This document shows positions 33,333 to 43,324 of a DNA stretch of 63,498 bases, in pieces. Origin of the DNA: Rikenellaceae bacterium. Lineage in GTDB: Bacteria; Bacteroidota; Bacteroidia; Bacteroidales; Rikenellaceae. The notes under the pieces were generated by a model. The model did no database searches. It saw only the letters and a program-made list of their open reading frames with translations, and was not told where the DNA came from. Position numbers and translations under genes: made by a program. Where the stretch lies: the NCBI GenBank assembly GCA_015059785.1, contig SUZS01000009.1, positions 1 to 63,498 of the forward strand, read 5' to 3'. Within the stretch, counting starts at the first letter, position 1, and every line of letters starts with the position of its first letter.

Positions 33333-33460
33333 ATTTTGTCGTCAGAGCGGGGTAGGTATGACGCTCGGGCTATAAAACAGCGAAGGGTAGTACTAATGCG
33401 TACGACCCTTTGCGGTTTTATAGGTTAGCGGAAGTAGATGCCCCGCTATCACGACAAAAT
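33333..33460 (+). repeat. 128-base palindromic module, copy 1
   Basis: Ends are the inverted arms ATTTTGTCGTCAGAGCGGGG (33333-33352) and CCCCGCTATCACGACAAAAT (33441-33460), with two mismatches in 20. At the centre CTATAAAACAGCGAAGGGT (33370-33388) pairs with 33405-33423 (one mismatch, one G-T), then GTAC-TAATGC-GTAC caps it. The right end touches the stop codon of the Omp28-like gene. Confidence 0.85.
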
Positions 33461-34905
33461 TACTTATACTCAAACTCCACACCCGAAGTAAGCGACACAC
33501 TCTTAACTGCATTGGTAAGGGCGTTCTGGTTGTTCTGGATGGTTGAGACAAAGAGGACAAGGTGACAGTTCTCGGTCTTCCAGCTTGGGTCTATCTCCAT
33601 AACAAAGAGGTAGTCTGCAGTCTCACCCTTGCCGATATGGCCCATTGGGTGGCCCTTAAAGTCGCTACCCTCTGGATTTGAGTCGGCGATGCGGACTACA
33701 TTCTCGTGGATGTCAATATAATCCTCCTTAATATTTGTATAGTTACTCTGTGCAGAATAGAGTCCACTCTCAACAAGCCAAGCACCGATAGAGTACTCGC
33801 CATCGTGAGAGACCTTTACTGAGGCACGAACAAGCAGCATATTATCCTTAAGCTCTGTACGCACTGCAATACCTGCGCGAGCAGGGGTCTTAAGTGTACT
33901 CTCAATAGCACCCATAATAGCGCTGATATTGCTATCAACAGAGTTGTTAGTATTCAGACCATAGGCAAGGTTTGCGATTGTATAAGGGTAGCTACCAGAG
34001 TTATTAAGGATAGATGCAAGGTCGCGGCCATTTGGCAATGTAAGTCTAAACTCATCACCACCATGAACTGCTGTATGGACAAACTTATCCTTATACTCCT
34101 CGTTCTCGAACATATAGTGGAACGCCTCAATCATATTAGGGCAGTATCCACACCAAGTACCTGTAAGCTGTGTGAACATAGCACGGTGAACAAAGTCTGT
34201 ATTTGCTGGCTGTGGGTCCACAGGGCGTGCTGGTATTGCGCTGCTTACAGCGGTAATAGTCACAGGGGTGTTGCGTGTGTTCTGAGTCTTATAACCCACC
34301 CAGAAGCTCTTCTTACCAGCCTTATTGGCTGTATATGAAGGAAGAACATACTCCTTACCATTGTAGAGAGCCACAACCTTCTCAAGGGCCACGCCATTAT
34401 CTGTCTCGGCATTGTAAATCTTGACCTTCTCCATCTCTGTAGGCTCAAGCACCTTACCGTCATAGCGAACAATAAATGCTGCGTACTGCTTACCCACCTG
34501 AACTAGGTTTGTTGAGAGGGTTACTGTAAGGCCCTGCTCGTCTCTATCAGAGAGGTCCATTGCCTGAACAGCCTTCACATCAATAACCTCGCTACGATGC
34601 TCGCCCCAGATAACATAGAACTGGTAGATTCCTGATGTATAGGTCGAAAAGCTCATTGTCTCATACGGCTGATTGGTAGCGTTATCGTACAGAGTAGCCT
34701 CTGCTGTGACATCCTCGCCATTATAGAGCACGCGGAAAACAGCTGTATCCTCGCCATCAGCAGAGATAACATTTGCAGAGACCTCAACCTTAAAGCCTGT
34801 AGTATTTTCAACATCCAAACCCTCGTCAGAGCCTACACCATAGAGGCAAGAGGTTGTTGTAAGGGTTGCAAGAAGCGCAACCATAGTATATAAAAACTTT
34901 CTCAT
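33460..34905 (-). CDS. Omp28-like lipoprotein with a thioredoxin-like motif
   Basis: Envelope protein of 481 residues. A signal peptide ends in a lipobox (TTSC, Cys20). The N-terminal half is beta-rich and Ig-like (two repeats, about 35-110 and 125-215). The C-terminal part resembles Omp28 proteins, with LTGTWCGYCPNMIEAF near 255 giving a CxxC motif and a following HTAVHGGDEF. It is the last gene of a three-gene run and starts 4 bases after the barrel gene. Redox activity is possible but unproven. Confidence 0.8.
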   Translation of the reverse strand: MRKFLYTMVALLATLTTTSCLYGVGSDEGLDVENTTGFKVEVSANVISADGEDTAVFRVLYNGEDVTAEATLYDNATNQPYETMSFSTYTSGIYQFYVIWGEHRSEVIDVKAVQAMDLSDRDEQGLTVTLSTNLVQVGKQYAAFIVRYDGKVLEPTEMEKVKIYNAETDNGVALEKVVALYNGKEYVLPSYTANKAGKKSFWVGYKTQNTRNTPVTITAVSSAIPARPVDPQPANTDFVHRAMFTQLTGTWCGYCPNMIEAFHYMFENEEYKDKFVHTAVHGGDEFRLTLPNGRDLASILNNSGSYPYTIANLAYGLNTNNSVDSNISAIMGAIESTLKTPARAGIAVRTELKDNMLLVRASVKVSHDGEYSIGAWLVESGLYSAQSNYTNIKEDYIDIHENVVRIADSNPEGSDFKGHPMGHIGKGETADYLFVMEIDPSWKTENCHLVLFVSTIQNNQNALTNAVKSVSLTSGVEFEYK

Positions 34906-34909
34906 AGCA

Positions 34910-36478
34910 TTAGAATGAAGCGGTTACTGCAAGGTTAATTCCGTTATACTCTGGAGAGAAGCGACACACACCGCCTGAGCAGACATATCCTGCGCGGTTG
35001 CGACCATAACTGAGCTGAATGCGGGTACGCTTAATTGTAAGGCTACCGCCAACAGAGTAGTAGTTCTTATCTGTACCCTTATCGCCACGGCCGATGTTAT
35101 ACATATCGCTCACAAAGAAGCTCCACTTTGGTGCAAGGTTAAACTCAACAAGTGCCGCACCCCAGTCACCCTCATGCTCGCCAGAGAGCAGATATTGAGC
35201 CTCTACGCGCAGAGACTTCTTACGGTCAAACTTATACTGCACATCGGCAACAAAGATATTTGACACATATGTGCGGTGGTGGTAGCCGTGGTATGGGTTC
35301 CACTCTTGGAAAGAGTAGAGGACGGTCGTCTTGAGCTTCTTAGACCATTGGCGTGTAACATCTACATTGATATCCTGCCACAGTCGCTCGCGGTTGCCAC
35401 TCTTACTCTGCTCCTTACGCAGGGTGTAGTAGGTAGAGTAGTTGGCGTGGAAGTTCCAGTAGCGGTAGCGGTTATTTTTGCTACGATAGGTGTAATAAAA
35501 ATCTACCTGACCGCCAATCTCTCCCTCGGCATTTACCTGATAAGGCTCAAGGTTTGCAAGCATATATGTATACTGGCGTGTCATAGCAGGCAGATAGTTG
35601 AGCGTATTGCCCGTACCTGCACCACCAGCAGCAAGAGGAGTAAGCATACGACTCAAGGCACGCACAGAGCCTGTAAAGCTAAAGCCCTTGCCTGCCCAGC
35701 CAATCTCTCCATAGCCTGCCCAGCCCTTATTACCGAGCTGAGTGTAGTCCTTACCCTTGCCTACATACTCGCCACGCAGCGTAAAGCCTGAGTGGTCAAA
35801 GTTAAGGCGGGCAGAGTACATATTGAGCATATTATCTGCAGCAATATCACTAACCTTCTCGTAGCGATTTACATAGCTACCCTCAATAAAGAGTGCGCCC
35901 TTCTGCATACCGAACATATCGCCCAGTGAGAGGCTCAAATCGGCACCACCTGCCCAACCGGTCTGATAGTTTGTATAGAGGCGTGGACGGCCATAGATTG
36001 CCTTGACAGCGAAGTAGTCGCCCAGATTATAGGTAACCCTTGCACCGAGCAGTGAGTTATTAAAACCGAGCTGACGGTCCTCAAAGCTACGGAAAATAAG
36101 TCCGTTACCAAACTGCTCGTACATATTTCCGACAGTTACAGAGTAGCTCTTATCCTGCCACTGCGCATAGACCATTGGCACAAGCACCTTGAACTGGTTG
36201 CCATAGTTACCAATCTCATAGCCCTGCAGAGCTGGCAGATAGGTCTCCACCTGAATACCCGCACTGAAGCGGTCTACAGCGTAGTCTACCTTAATGTAGT
36301 CGTTAGAGCCAAAGTGTGTATCTGGAGCTGGTGTAGAGAGTGCGCTATCGTTAAAGTAGACGATATTGTTACTCTCAACGCTACCAGAGATTACTCCACC
36401 CTTCTCGCCAAGTGCAATCTGCGCAGAGGCTGACAGAGTAACGGTTGCGGCTACGACAAAACTAAATAGTCTCTTCAT
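34910..36478 (-). CDS. DUF6029-like outer-membrane beta-barrel protein
   Basis: Protein of 522 residues with a signal peptide (1-19, ending ASA). The mature part is a long run of alternating amphipathic strands with aromatic ends, such as YSVTVGNMYEQFGNGLIF and FSAGIQVETYLPALQG, and ends in Phe (VTASF), the usual C-terminal of outer-membrane barrels. It fits the DUF6029 group. It lies between the 947-residue lipoprotein and the Omp28-like protein, so the three may form one surface complex. Ligand unknown. Confidence 0.75.
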   Translation of the reverse strand: MKRLFSFVVAATVTLSASAQIALGEKGGVISGSVESNNIVYFNDSALSTPAPDTHFGSNDYIKVDYAVDRFSAGIQVETYLPALQGYEIGNYGNQFKVLVPMVYAQWQDKSYSVTVGNMYEQFGNGLIFRSFEDRQLGFNNSLLGARVTYNLGDYFAVKAIYGRPRLYTNYQTGWAGGADLSLSLGDMFGMQKGALFIEGSYVNRYEKVSDIAADNMLNMYSARLNFDHSGFTLRGEYVGKGKDYTQLGNKGWAGYGEIGWAGKGFSFTGSVRALSRMLTPLAAGGAGTGNTLNYLPAMTRQYTYMLANLEPYQVNAEGEIGGQVDFYYTYRSKNNRYRYWNFHANYSTYYTLRKEQSKSGNRERLWQDINVDVTRQWSKKLKTTVLYSFQEWNPYHGYHHRTYVSNIFVADVQYKFDRKKSLRVEAQYLLSGEHEGDWGAALVEFNLAPKWSFFVSDMYNIGRGDKGTDKNYYSVGGSLTIKRTRIQLSYGRNRAGYVCSGGVCRFSPEYNGINLAVTASF

Positions 36479-36500
36479 AAACTTTGTGTTCAGATACGAC

Positions 36501-36528
36501 CAGAAACTCCCCTGTCGGAGAGTTTCTG
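36501..36528 (-). other. Intercistronic hairpin
   Basis: CAGAAACTC (36501-36509) pairs with GAGTTTCTG (36520-36528), with CC/GG inside. There is no T tract. It lies between the 947-residue lipoprotein gene and the barrel gene and may set their relative mRNA levels. Confidence 0.6.
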
Positions 36529-36545
36529 ATTGTAGTGGTTAAAAA

Positions 36546-39389
36546 TTATTTGCGTGGATGACGCTTATCTGCAACGCGGAGGAATGCCTCGCGAGCCTCC
36601 TCGGCAGTCTGAAGACGATAGTTGACAACCTTTGGAGACTTAACGGTCTCTACAATAGGCAGAGCTGTACGGCTCTTTGGAGCCTGGCGAGGAGCAACCT
36701 TATAGATAGACTCAAGCTCTGTTTTCATTGCAGGAGCATCAGCAGAGACTGCAGCAGGAGCAGCGGCACCATTTCGAGTAAGAACGATTGGTGCAACAAT
36801 CATACTGTAGAGCTGATACTGACCATTACCCATATCACGAGTAATCTGAGGATAGAAGTCGGCAGTGATTGTCTGCGAAATACCATTATCATCAGGACGA
36901 GTGAATGTATGCTTGAATGGATAGATTGTAATGGTATTCTTATCCGCAGAGACCTCTACTGGGAAGTGACCATTTACAATATTACCATCACTATCCTTCA
37001 TATACGGAGCTGTAGCGTACTCACAAGCACCAATAAACTGGTATACATTCTCATACCACTGTGCCATAGGGGCGAAGTAGTTTACATTGAATGGAGCTGT
37101 CACCTTACCGTCTGCACCAATCTCAAGATACCACTTTGGACCGAAATCGTATACTGGAGACTCGTAGTTGTAAGCCGAGTATGTATCTGCATCAGCAATG
37201 AAGAGCTCATATGGGCTTGCATACTTTGTAGGGATCTTACCATCTGGGCCACCAGTGTGCTCTGGAACAGGGCAAGTTACGATATCAGCATCATACTCAA
37301 GGGTAAAGCCCTGACAGAGGATACGGTTCTGGTTGCGAACACTAGTATTAAAGTCGTCAACAGCAGTCTTGAACTGGTTGTAAACAGCATCTACCTCCTC
37401 CTTGGTCTTGAGGGTTGAAGCGTCAAAGAAGAACTGGTAAACCTCCTCTGGAAGGGTCTGCTCATAACCAACCTCACCGATAATAACCTTGCTTGAGATA
37501 GGCTCGTCACGAGTAATCAGATAGTTGTTCTCCTTATTGTCCTTTGGATTTGCACACTGTGTATCATCATTGCGGTGGTCCTCATTCTCTGGGAGCTTAC
37601 AGAAGTGGTAATGGCGGTAGCGGATAGTTGTTGTTGCGGTCCACTCACCCTTAAGGTCCTCAAAGAGAGTTGACTGAACTGGTGTTGCAGCAGGCTCCTT
37701 TGCAGCGCGGAAGGTGTCAATGGCACTACCCCAAGTACCCTCGTCGTTCATTACGCTAAGACCGCAAATAGTTGCTGCATCTGGGCGTGTAGTGAAGTTC
37801 ACATTCCAACCCTCAGCAAGGTTGATTGCTGCAACCTCCTCAGCAGTAAGGCTCTGACCATATGTCTGAATCATAATATCAATAGCCTCCTGCTCACTGA
37901 CATTATAGCTCTTCATTGTAGCATTAACCATAGCCACCCACTCACGCTCGTAGTTTGCAAGATACTTAGCTGCAATAGCATTGGTAGATGTACACTTGAG
38001 ATTGAACCATACAAAGTCGTGCTCAGCCTTATTTGTCTCTGGGTTTACAATACCCTTAACAGAGGCTGTTGGAGCAGGCTTTGTAGGCTTTGGAAGGGTA
38101 AAGTCTACAGTCTTGAAGCTCTGCTTTGAGCCAATCTCATCACCCAAAGTGGTCACATAGAGGGTGTAGTTTGTATTCTGCTTCATATAGAAGTTGTCCT
38201 CAAGCTGCACGGTAGTATCCTCAAATGTAGTAAACGATATACCGCTCATAAATGAGTGGAAAGAGGTGATATACCACTGGAGGTAGCTACGCTGATTGTT
38301 GAGCAGTGGAAGAAGCTCAAGCATAGTACCAGTATCCATAAGGCCGATACACATACCATAAGCACCCTTTGGAAGTGTAACCTTAACCTTTCCACCCATA
38401 GGTGTAAGGTTGAGTGTAATCTCTGGCTTTGCGCTCATCTTTGCAGGCTCCTTTGCCCGAACAAATACCTTCTTGTTGTAGCCAGTCCAGAACTTTGAAT
38501 CGTCTGGCATCTTACCTGTTGTGTAGTACTCTGCTACATAGTTATCAAAGTCAAACAGCGCGCTGTAGTAGCCAGAGCCCCATCCCCAGTGGTCCTCATT
38601 GCTATAGGCAAACTCTCCGAGCATCAGATACATTGGCTGACCAGGAACGATTGGGTCGTAGTATACAGGTGCATCCTCACTTGGACCTCCAACATAGCTG
38701 TTATCCTCGTTGAACAACCAAGTAGTAGGCTCTGTAACATAGTTGTGATATACTCCATCGTTCACATTGAGCATCTCTGCATCTGTAAAGCCCTTCAAAT
38801 TGCGGTTTGTGTAGTATACAGGGAACTCTGTAAGACCCCACTTTACAACATTACCCTCAGTAATCTTATCCTTTGGATAGTTGAAGTGAGCAGAGAATGA
38901 CATATAGTCTACATCAAAGATAGTAAGCTCCTCGGTAAATGCCTCGGTCTTGAATGTAACCTTTACCACATCCTCAAAGAACTCATCCTCAACAGTCGCT
39001 GCTGCAAACAGAGCAACATAGTCTGTGTCTGGACTAAGACCCTCTATGTCAACAACAGTCTCATCCTCTGTCAGAGGAGATACCTCGCCAGTAGCAAAGA
39101 TAAGGTCAGGGGTAAGATTAGTGTCAGAGGTCTCAATAACATAAGCATACTGAGCAATGTTCTCTGCTGTAAGCTTAATCTGAGCGGTTGATGAGCCAGC
39201 CTTTACAAGCTCAGCAGCAAACTTAAATGTCAGCTCTGGCTCTGGTTCTGGCTCTGGTTTTGGATCTGGCTTCTCATCTGGATTTGGATCCTTGTTGTCA
39301 ATCTCTTCATTTGTCTGACCGCAAGCAACTAATGCTATTGCTGCAAAGATGGTCAGCAAACGAGACATAATTAAAGTGAATTTTTTCAT
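36546..39389 (-). CDS. Large lipoprotein of unknown function
   Basis: I do not recognise this 947-residue protein. Its signal peptide ends in a lipobox (ALVACG, Cys near 24). A proline/glutamate stretch (PDPKPEPEPEPEL) follows as a stalk, then a fibronectin/Ig-like domain (about 52-150). The body is rich in Tyr, Trp and acidic residues, with a central FNxNY-type beta region and a basic C-terminal tail (about 880-947). It is first in the run with the barrel and Omp28-like genes, so a surface role is likely. Met8 is an alternative start but would shorten the signal. Confidence 0.75.
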   Translation of the reverse strand: MKKFTLIMSRLLTIFAAIALVACGQTNEEIDNKDPNPDEKPDPKPEPEPEPELTFKFAAELVKAGSSTAQIKLTAENIAQYAYVIETSDTNLTPDLIFATGEVSPLTEDETVVDIEGLSPDTDYVALFAAATVEDEFFEDVVKVTFKTEAFTEELTIFDVDYMSFSAHFNYPKDKITEGNVVKWGLTEFPVYYTNRNLKGFTDAEMLNVNDGVYHNYVTEPTTWLFNEDNSYVGGPSEDAPVYYDPIVPGQPMYLMLGEFAYSNEDHWGWGSGYYSALFDFDNYVAEYYTTGKMPDDSKFWTGYNKKVFVRAKEPAKMSAKPEITLNLTPMGGKVKVTLPKGAYGMCIGLMDTGTMLELLPLLNNQRSYLQWYITSFHSFMSGISFTTFEDTTVQLEDNFYMKQNTNYTLYVTTLGDEIGSKQSFKTVDFTLPKPTKPAPTASVKGIVNPETNKAEHDFVWFNLKCTSTNAIAAKYLANYEREWVAMVNATMKSYNVSEQEAIDIMIQTYGQSLTAEEVAAINLAEGWNVNFTTRPDAATICGLSVMNDEGTWGSAIDTFRAAKEPAATPVQSTLFEDLKGEWTATTTIRYRHYHFCKLPENEDHRNDDTQCANPKDNKENNYLITRDEPISSKVIIGEVGYEQTLPEEVYQFFFDASTLKTKEEVDAVYNQFKTAVDDFNTSVRNQNRILCQGFTLEYDADIVTCPVPEHTGGPDGKIPTKYASPYELFIADADTYSAYNYESPVYDFGPKWYLEIGADGKVTAPFNVNYFAPMAQWYENVYQFIGACEYATAPYMKDSDGNIVNGHFPVEVSADKNTITIYPFKHTFTRPDDNGISQTITADFYPQITRDMGNGQYQLYSMIVAPIVLTRNGAAAPAAVSADAPAMKTELESIYKVAPRQAPKSRTALPIVETVKSPKVVNYRLQTAEEAREAFLRVADKRHPRK

Positions 39390-39543
39390 AAAAATGTAAA
39401 TTGATATTTAATATTAGTTAGTATGCTTTTAACGGCACAAGATACGACAAAAAATTCACTTTTAAGGGATAAATTTCAAAAAAATCACACAACTAAACAT
39501 AACACACTATCAATCAAGTATTTACAGCAAAATAACAAAACCT

Positions 39544-39575
39544 CTTGCAAAACCGAAAATTAATCTCTATCTTTG
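39544..39575 (+). promoter_or_regulatory. Promoter of the histidine-degradation operon
   Basis: CTTG (39544-39547), 20 bases, TATCTTTG (39568-39575), ending 25 bases before the ATG at 39601. The 205 bases of 39390-39594 hold nothing else recognisable. Confidence 0.6.
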
Positions 39576-39600
39576 ATAGTCAAAAATTTAAGTTTTGTCT

Positions 39601-41295
39601 ATGATGAGGATTATAGAGTGTGTGCCCAACTTTAGCGAGGGGCGCGATATGGAGGTTATAAATCAGATTACCGCTGCCATAACTTCAGCGGCAGATGTTC
39701 GTCTGCTTGATGTAGACCCTGGACAGGCTACAAACCGTACTGTGGTGACCTTTGCAGGTTCTCCAGAGGATGTTGTTGAGGCTGCCTTTGCGGGCGTTAA
39801 GCGCGCAGCCGAGCTGATTGATATGCGCAAGCACAAGGGTGCTCATCCCCGTATGGGCGCGACAGATGTTCTTCCGCTTGTGCCAGTGGCGGGCGTTACG
39901 CTTGAAGAGTGTGCCGAGATGGCAAGAGAGCTCGCCAAGCGCATAGCTACGGAGCTACACATTCCTGTCTACTGCTACGAGGCAGCAGCCTACACCCCTG
40001 AGCGAAAGAATCTTGCCGTTTGCCGTGAGGGCGAATATGAGGCTTTGGCTCAGCGATTTACTGACCCCGCTTCTGCCCCAGACTTTGGTGGCGAGCAGTG
40101 GAACGAAAGCACCGCCCGCAGTGGTGCTACGGCCGTTGGTGCGCGCGACTTCCTTATTGCAGTGAACTTTAACCTCAACACCACCTCTACTCGTCGTGCA
40201 AATGCCATTGCCTTTGATGTTCGCGAGAAGGGTCGCCCAGTGCGTGAGGGAAATCCAATTATCGGCAAGGTTGTCACCGATGAAAATGGCGAGCCACTGA
40301 TGCGCCCGGGAACACTCAAGGGGACAAAGGCTATTGGCTGGTACATAGAGGAGTACGGCATTGCCCAAGTCTCAATGAACATTACAGATATCGCCCTCAC
40401 ACCGCTCCACATAGCCTTTGACGAGGTCTGCCGCTCAGCTAATGAGCGAGGCATACGCGTTACAGGCACAGAGATTGTCGGCCTTGTGCCAAAGCGCACC
40501 CTTATAGAGGCGGGAAAGTACTTCCTCCGCAAGCAGCACCGCTCAGTGGGTATTGCCGAGAGTGAGATTATCCGCATGGCGGTCAAGAGTATGGGTCTTG
40601 ACGAGCTGAAGCCATTTGTGCCAGAGGAGAAGGTTATTGAGTATATGCTTGAGGATAAGAGCTCAAAGCATCTTGTAGATATGTCCTGCACAGAGTTTGC
40701 CCTTGAGACGGCGAGCGAGTCTCCAGCACCTGGTGGTGGCTCTATATCGGCATATATGGGCGCCCTTGCAGCAGCATTAGGTACTATGGTTGCCAACCTA
40801 TCGTCCCACAAGGCGGGTTGGGACGAGCGTTGGGAGGAGTTTTCAGACTATGCCGAGCGCGGACAGGAGCTTGTCAGCCGACTGCTTGCCCTTGTAGATG
40901 AGGACACCGAGGCCTTCAACCGCATTATGGCTGTCTTTGCAATGCCTAAAACTACTGCCGAGGAGAAGGCTGCCCGCAGCGCAGCACTGCAAAGCGCAAC
41001 ACTCTATGCTACAGAGGTCCCACTCAAGACTATGAAGGCTGCCTATGAGTGCTTTGAGATTGTCAAGGCTATGGCAGAGACGGGCAACCCTAACTCTGTA
41101 TCGGATGCGGGTGTAGGCGCACTTGCAGCGCGTAGTGCCGTACTTGGAGCAGAGCTAAATGTAAAGATTAATGCCGCAGGGCTAAAGGATAGAGAGATAG
41201 CCGAGCGCCTTATCAGCCAGGCGAATGAGATAGCCCGCAAGGCGGTAGCACAAGAGGCAGAGATTCTTCAAATTGTAAATCAGAAAATAGGATAA
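39601..41295 (+). CDS. ftcD: Glutamate formimidoyltransferase-formimidotetrahydrofolate cyclodeaminase fusion
   Basis: Last step of histidine breakdown: moves the formimino group from formiminoglutamate to tetrahydrofolate, then releases ammonia to leave methenyl-folate. The 564-residue protein carries both activities. Residues 1-300 are the transferase (ECVPNFSEGRD, DVDPGQATNRTV, HKGAHPRMGATD). Residues 340-564 are the cyclodeaminase (SPAPGGGSISAYMGALAAALG). ATG 39601 or 39604 is the start; an earlier TTG is possible. It heads the hut operon, 4 bases before hutU. Confidence 0.95.
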   Translation: MMRIIECVPNFSEGRDMEVINQITAAITSAADVRLLDVDPGQATNRTVVTFAGSPEDVVEAAFAGVKRAAELIDMRKHKGAHPRMGATDVLPLVPVAGVTLEECAEMARELAKRIATELHIPVYCYEAAAYTPERKNLAVCREGEYEALAQRFTDPASAPDFGGEQWNESTARSGATAVGARDFLIAVNFNLNTTSTRRANAIAFDVREKGRPVREGNPIIGKVVTDENGEPLMRPGTLKGTKAIGWYIEEYGIAQVSMNITDIALTPLHIAFDEVCRSANERGIRVTGTEIVGLVPKRTLIEAGKYFLRKQHRSVGIAESEIIRMAVKSMGLDELKPFVPEEKVIEYMLEDKSSKHLVDMSCTEFALETASESPAPGGGSISAYMGALAAALGTMVANLSSHKAGWDERWEEFSDYAERGQELVSRLLALVDEDTEAFNRIMAVFAMPKTTAEEKAARSAALQSATLYATEVPLKTMKAAYECFEIVKAMAETGNPNSVSDAGVGALAARSAVLGAELNVKINAAGLKDREIAERLISQANEIARKAVAQEAEILQIVNQKIG

Positions 41296-41299
41296 CAGT

Positions 41300-43315
41300 A
41301 TGACCCTCAACGAGTTTCAAGATAGCATCCGTGCAGGTATTCCAGATACCCTTCCTGCACCCAAGCCCTACGACACGACCATAAACCACGCTCCAAAGCG
41401 TAAGGATATCCTTACCCCAGAGCAGAAGGAGTTGGCCCTACATAATGCTCTGCGATATTTTGACCCTAAGCACCACGAGACACTCGCACCAGAGTTTGCC
41501 GAGGAGCTTCGCAAGTATGGGCGTATCTATATGTATCGCCTACGCCCTGAATATGAGATGTATGCGCGCCCTATAGAGCACTACCCTGCTCGCAGTCGCC
41601 AAGCAGCAGCTATAATGCTGATGATACAGAACAACCTTGACAAGGCTGTAGCACAGCATCCACACGAGTTGATAACCTATGGCGGCAATGGAGCTGTATT
41701 TCAGAATTGGGCGCAGTACCGATTAACGATGAAGTATCTGAGTCAGATGACTGACAGTCAGACACTTGTAATGTACTCGGGACATCCACTTGGACTCTTC
41801 CCTTCGCATAAAGATGCGCCGCGCGTGGTTGTCACAAACGGTATGGTTATTCCAAACTACTCTAAGCCTGACGACTGGGAGCGAATGAACGCTATGGGAG
41901 TGTCGCAATATGGACAGATGACCGCAGGCTCATATATGTATATAGGCCCGCAGGGTATTGTCCACGGCACGACAATTACGGTTATGAACGCAGCGCGCAA
42001 AAGGTACAAGGAGGGTCAGACAGACGCTCGCGGAATGCTATTTATATCCTCTGGCCTTGGAGGTATGTCGGGTGCACAGCCAAAGGCGGGCAATATCTCG
42101 CAGGTGGTAAGTGTCGTTGCCGAGATAAATCCAAAGGCTGCCGAGAAGCGACACTCGCAGGGTTGGGTAGATGAACTTCACTACTCGCTTGATGAACTCG
42201 TCGTTAGAGTACGCAGTGCTGTTGCTGCCAAGGAGGTTGTCTCGCTTGCCTATGTAGGTAATGTTGTGGACCTCTGGGAGCGCCTTGCTGATGAGAATAT
42301 CGCTGTAGACCTTGGCTCTGACCAGACCTCGCTACACAATCCGTGGGCAGGAGGCTACTACCCAGTGGGATATAGCTATGAGGAGTCAAACCGTATGATG
42401 GCAGAGGAGCCAGAGCGTTTCCGTGAGGCTGTGCAGGAGTCACTGCGCCGACAGGTGGCGGCCATAAACAAGCTTACTGCTCGCGGAATGTACTTCTTTG
42501 ACTACGGCAATGCCTTCCTTCTTGAGTCCTCTCGCGCAGGGGCGGATATTATGGCAGAGGATGGAGTAAAGTTCCGCTATCCATCTTATGTTCAGGATAT
42601 TATGGGCCCTATGTTCTTTGACTACGGCTTCGGACCTTTCCGCTGGGTTTGCACATCGGGCAAGGCGGCGGACCTTGAGGCTACAGATCGTATTGCAGCA
42701 GATGTGTTGCGCGAGATTGCACAATCTGCACCAGAGGATATCGTAGGGCAGCTTGAGGACAACATACACTGGATTGTTGAGGCGGGTAAGAATCGCCTTG
42801 TTGTAGGCTCTCAGGCACGAATACTCTATGCCGACTGTCAGGGACGAATGAAGATTGCCGAGGCATTCAACCGCGCCATTGCTTCGGGCGAGATATCGGC
42901 GCCGATAGTCCTTGGTCGTGACCATCACGATGTATCGGGCACAGACTCGCCATATCGCGAGACATCAAATATCTACGACGGCTCTAACCTTACTGCCGAC
43001 ATGGCTGTCCATAATGTTATTGGCGACAGCTTCCGTGGTGCTACATGGGTATCTATCCACAATGGTGGCGGCGTTGGCTGGGGTGAGGTTATCAATGGAG
43101 GCTTCGGCATGGTTATAGATGGCAGCGACGACTCTGCTCGCCACATCCGCGAAATGCTACTGTGGGATGTCAATAACGGCATTGCTCGCCGTAGCTGGGC
43201 GCGCAACAAGGGGGCTATAGATGCTATCCGCCGACAGATGGAGGTAACACCAGAGCTACAAGTTACACTACCAAACTTTGCAGACGAAAACCTAATCAAA
43301 AAATCACTCGAATAA
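41300..43315 (+). CDS. hutU: Urocanate hydratase
   Basis: Second step: turns urocanate into imidazolonepropionate with NAD+ as cofactor. The 671-residue length matches the long form found in Bacteroidota rather than the 550-residue proteobacterial form. Family stretches include TYGGNGAVFQNWAQYRLTM, YSGHPLGLFPSH, ISSGLGGMSGAQPKA, VGNVVDLWERL and SIHNGGGVGWGE. It sits between ftcD and hutH with gaps of 4 and 9 bases. Confidence 0.95.
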   Translation: MTLNEFQDSIRAGIPDTLPAPKPYDTTINHAPKRKDILTPEQKELALHNALRYFDPKHHETLAPEFAEELRKYGRIYMYRLRPEYEMYARPIEHYPARSRQAAAIMLMIQNNLDKAVAQHPHELITYGGNGAVFQNWAQYRLTMKYLSQMTDSQTLVMYSGHPLGLFPSHKDAPRVVVTNGMVIPNYSKPDDWERMNAMGVSQYGQMTAGSYMYIGPQGIVHGTTITVMNAARKRYKEGQTDARGMLFISSGLGGMSGAQPKAGNISQVVSVVAEINPKAAEKRHSQGWVDELHYSLDELVVRVRSAVAAKEVVSLAYVGNVVDLWERLADENIAVDLGSDQTSLHNPWAGGYYPVGYSYEESNRMMAEEPERFREAVQESLRRQVAAINKLTARGMYFFDYGNAFLLESSRAGADIMAEDGVKFRYPSYVQDIMGPMFFDYGFGPFRWVCTSGKAADLEATDRIAADVLREIAQSAPEDIVGQLEDNIHWIVEAGKNRLVVGSQARILYADCQGRMKIAEAFNRAIASGEISAPIVLGRDHHDVSGTDSPYRETSNIYDGSNLTADMAVHNVIGDSFRGATWVSIHNGGGVGWGEVINGGFGMVIDGSDDSARHIREMLLWDVNNGIARRSWARNKGAIDAIRRQMEVTPELQVTLPNFADENLIKKSLE

Positions 43316-43324
43316 ACAAACACT

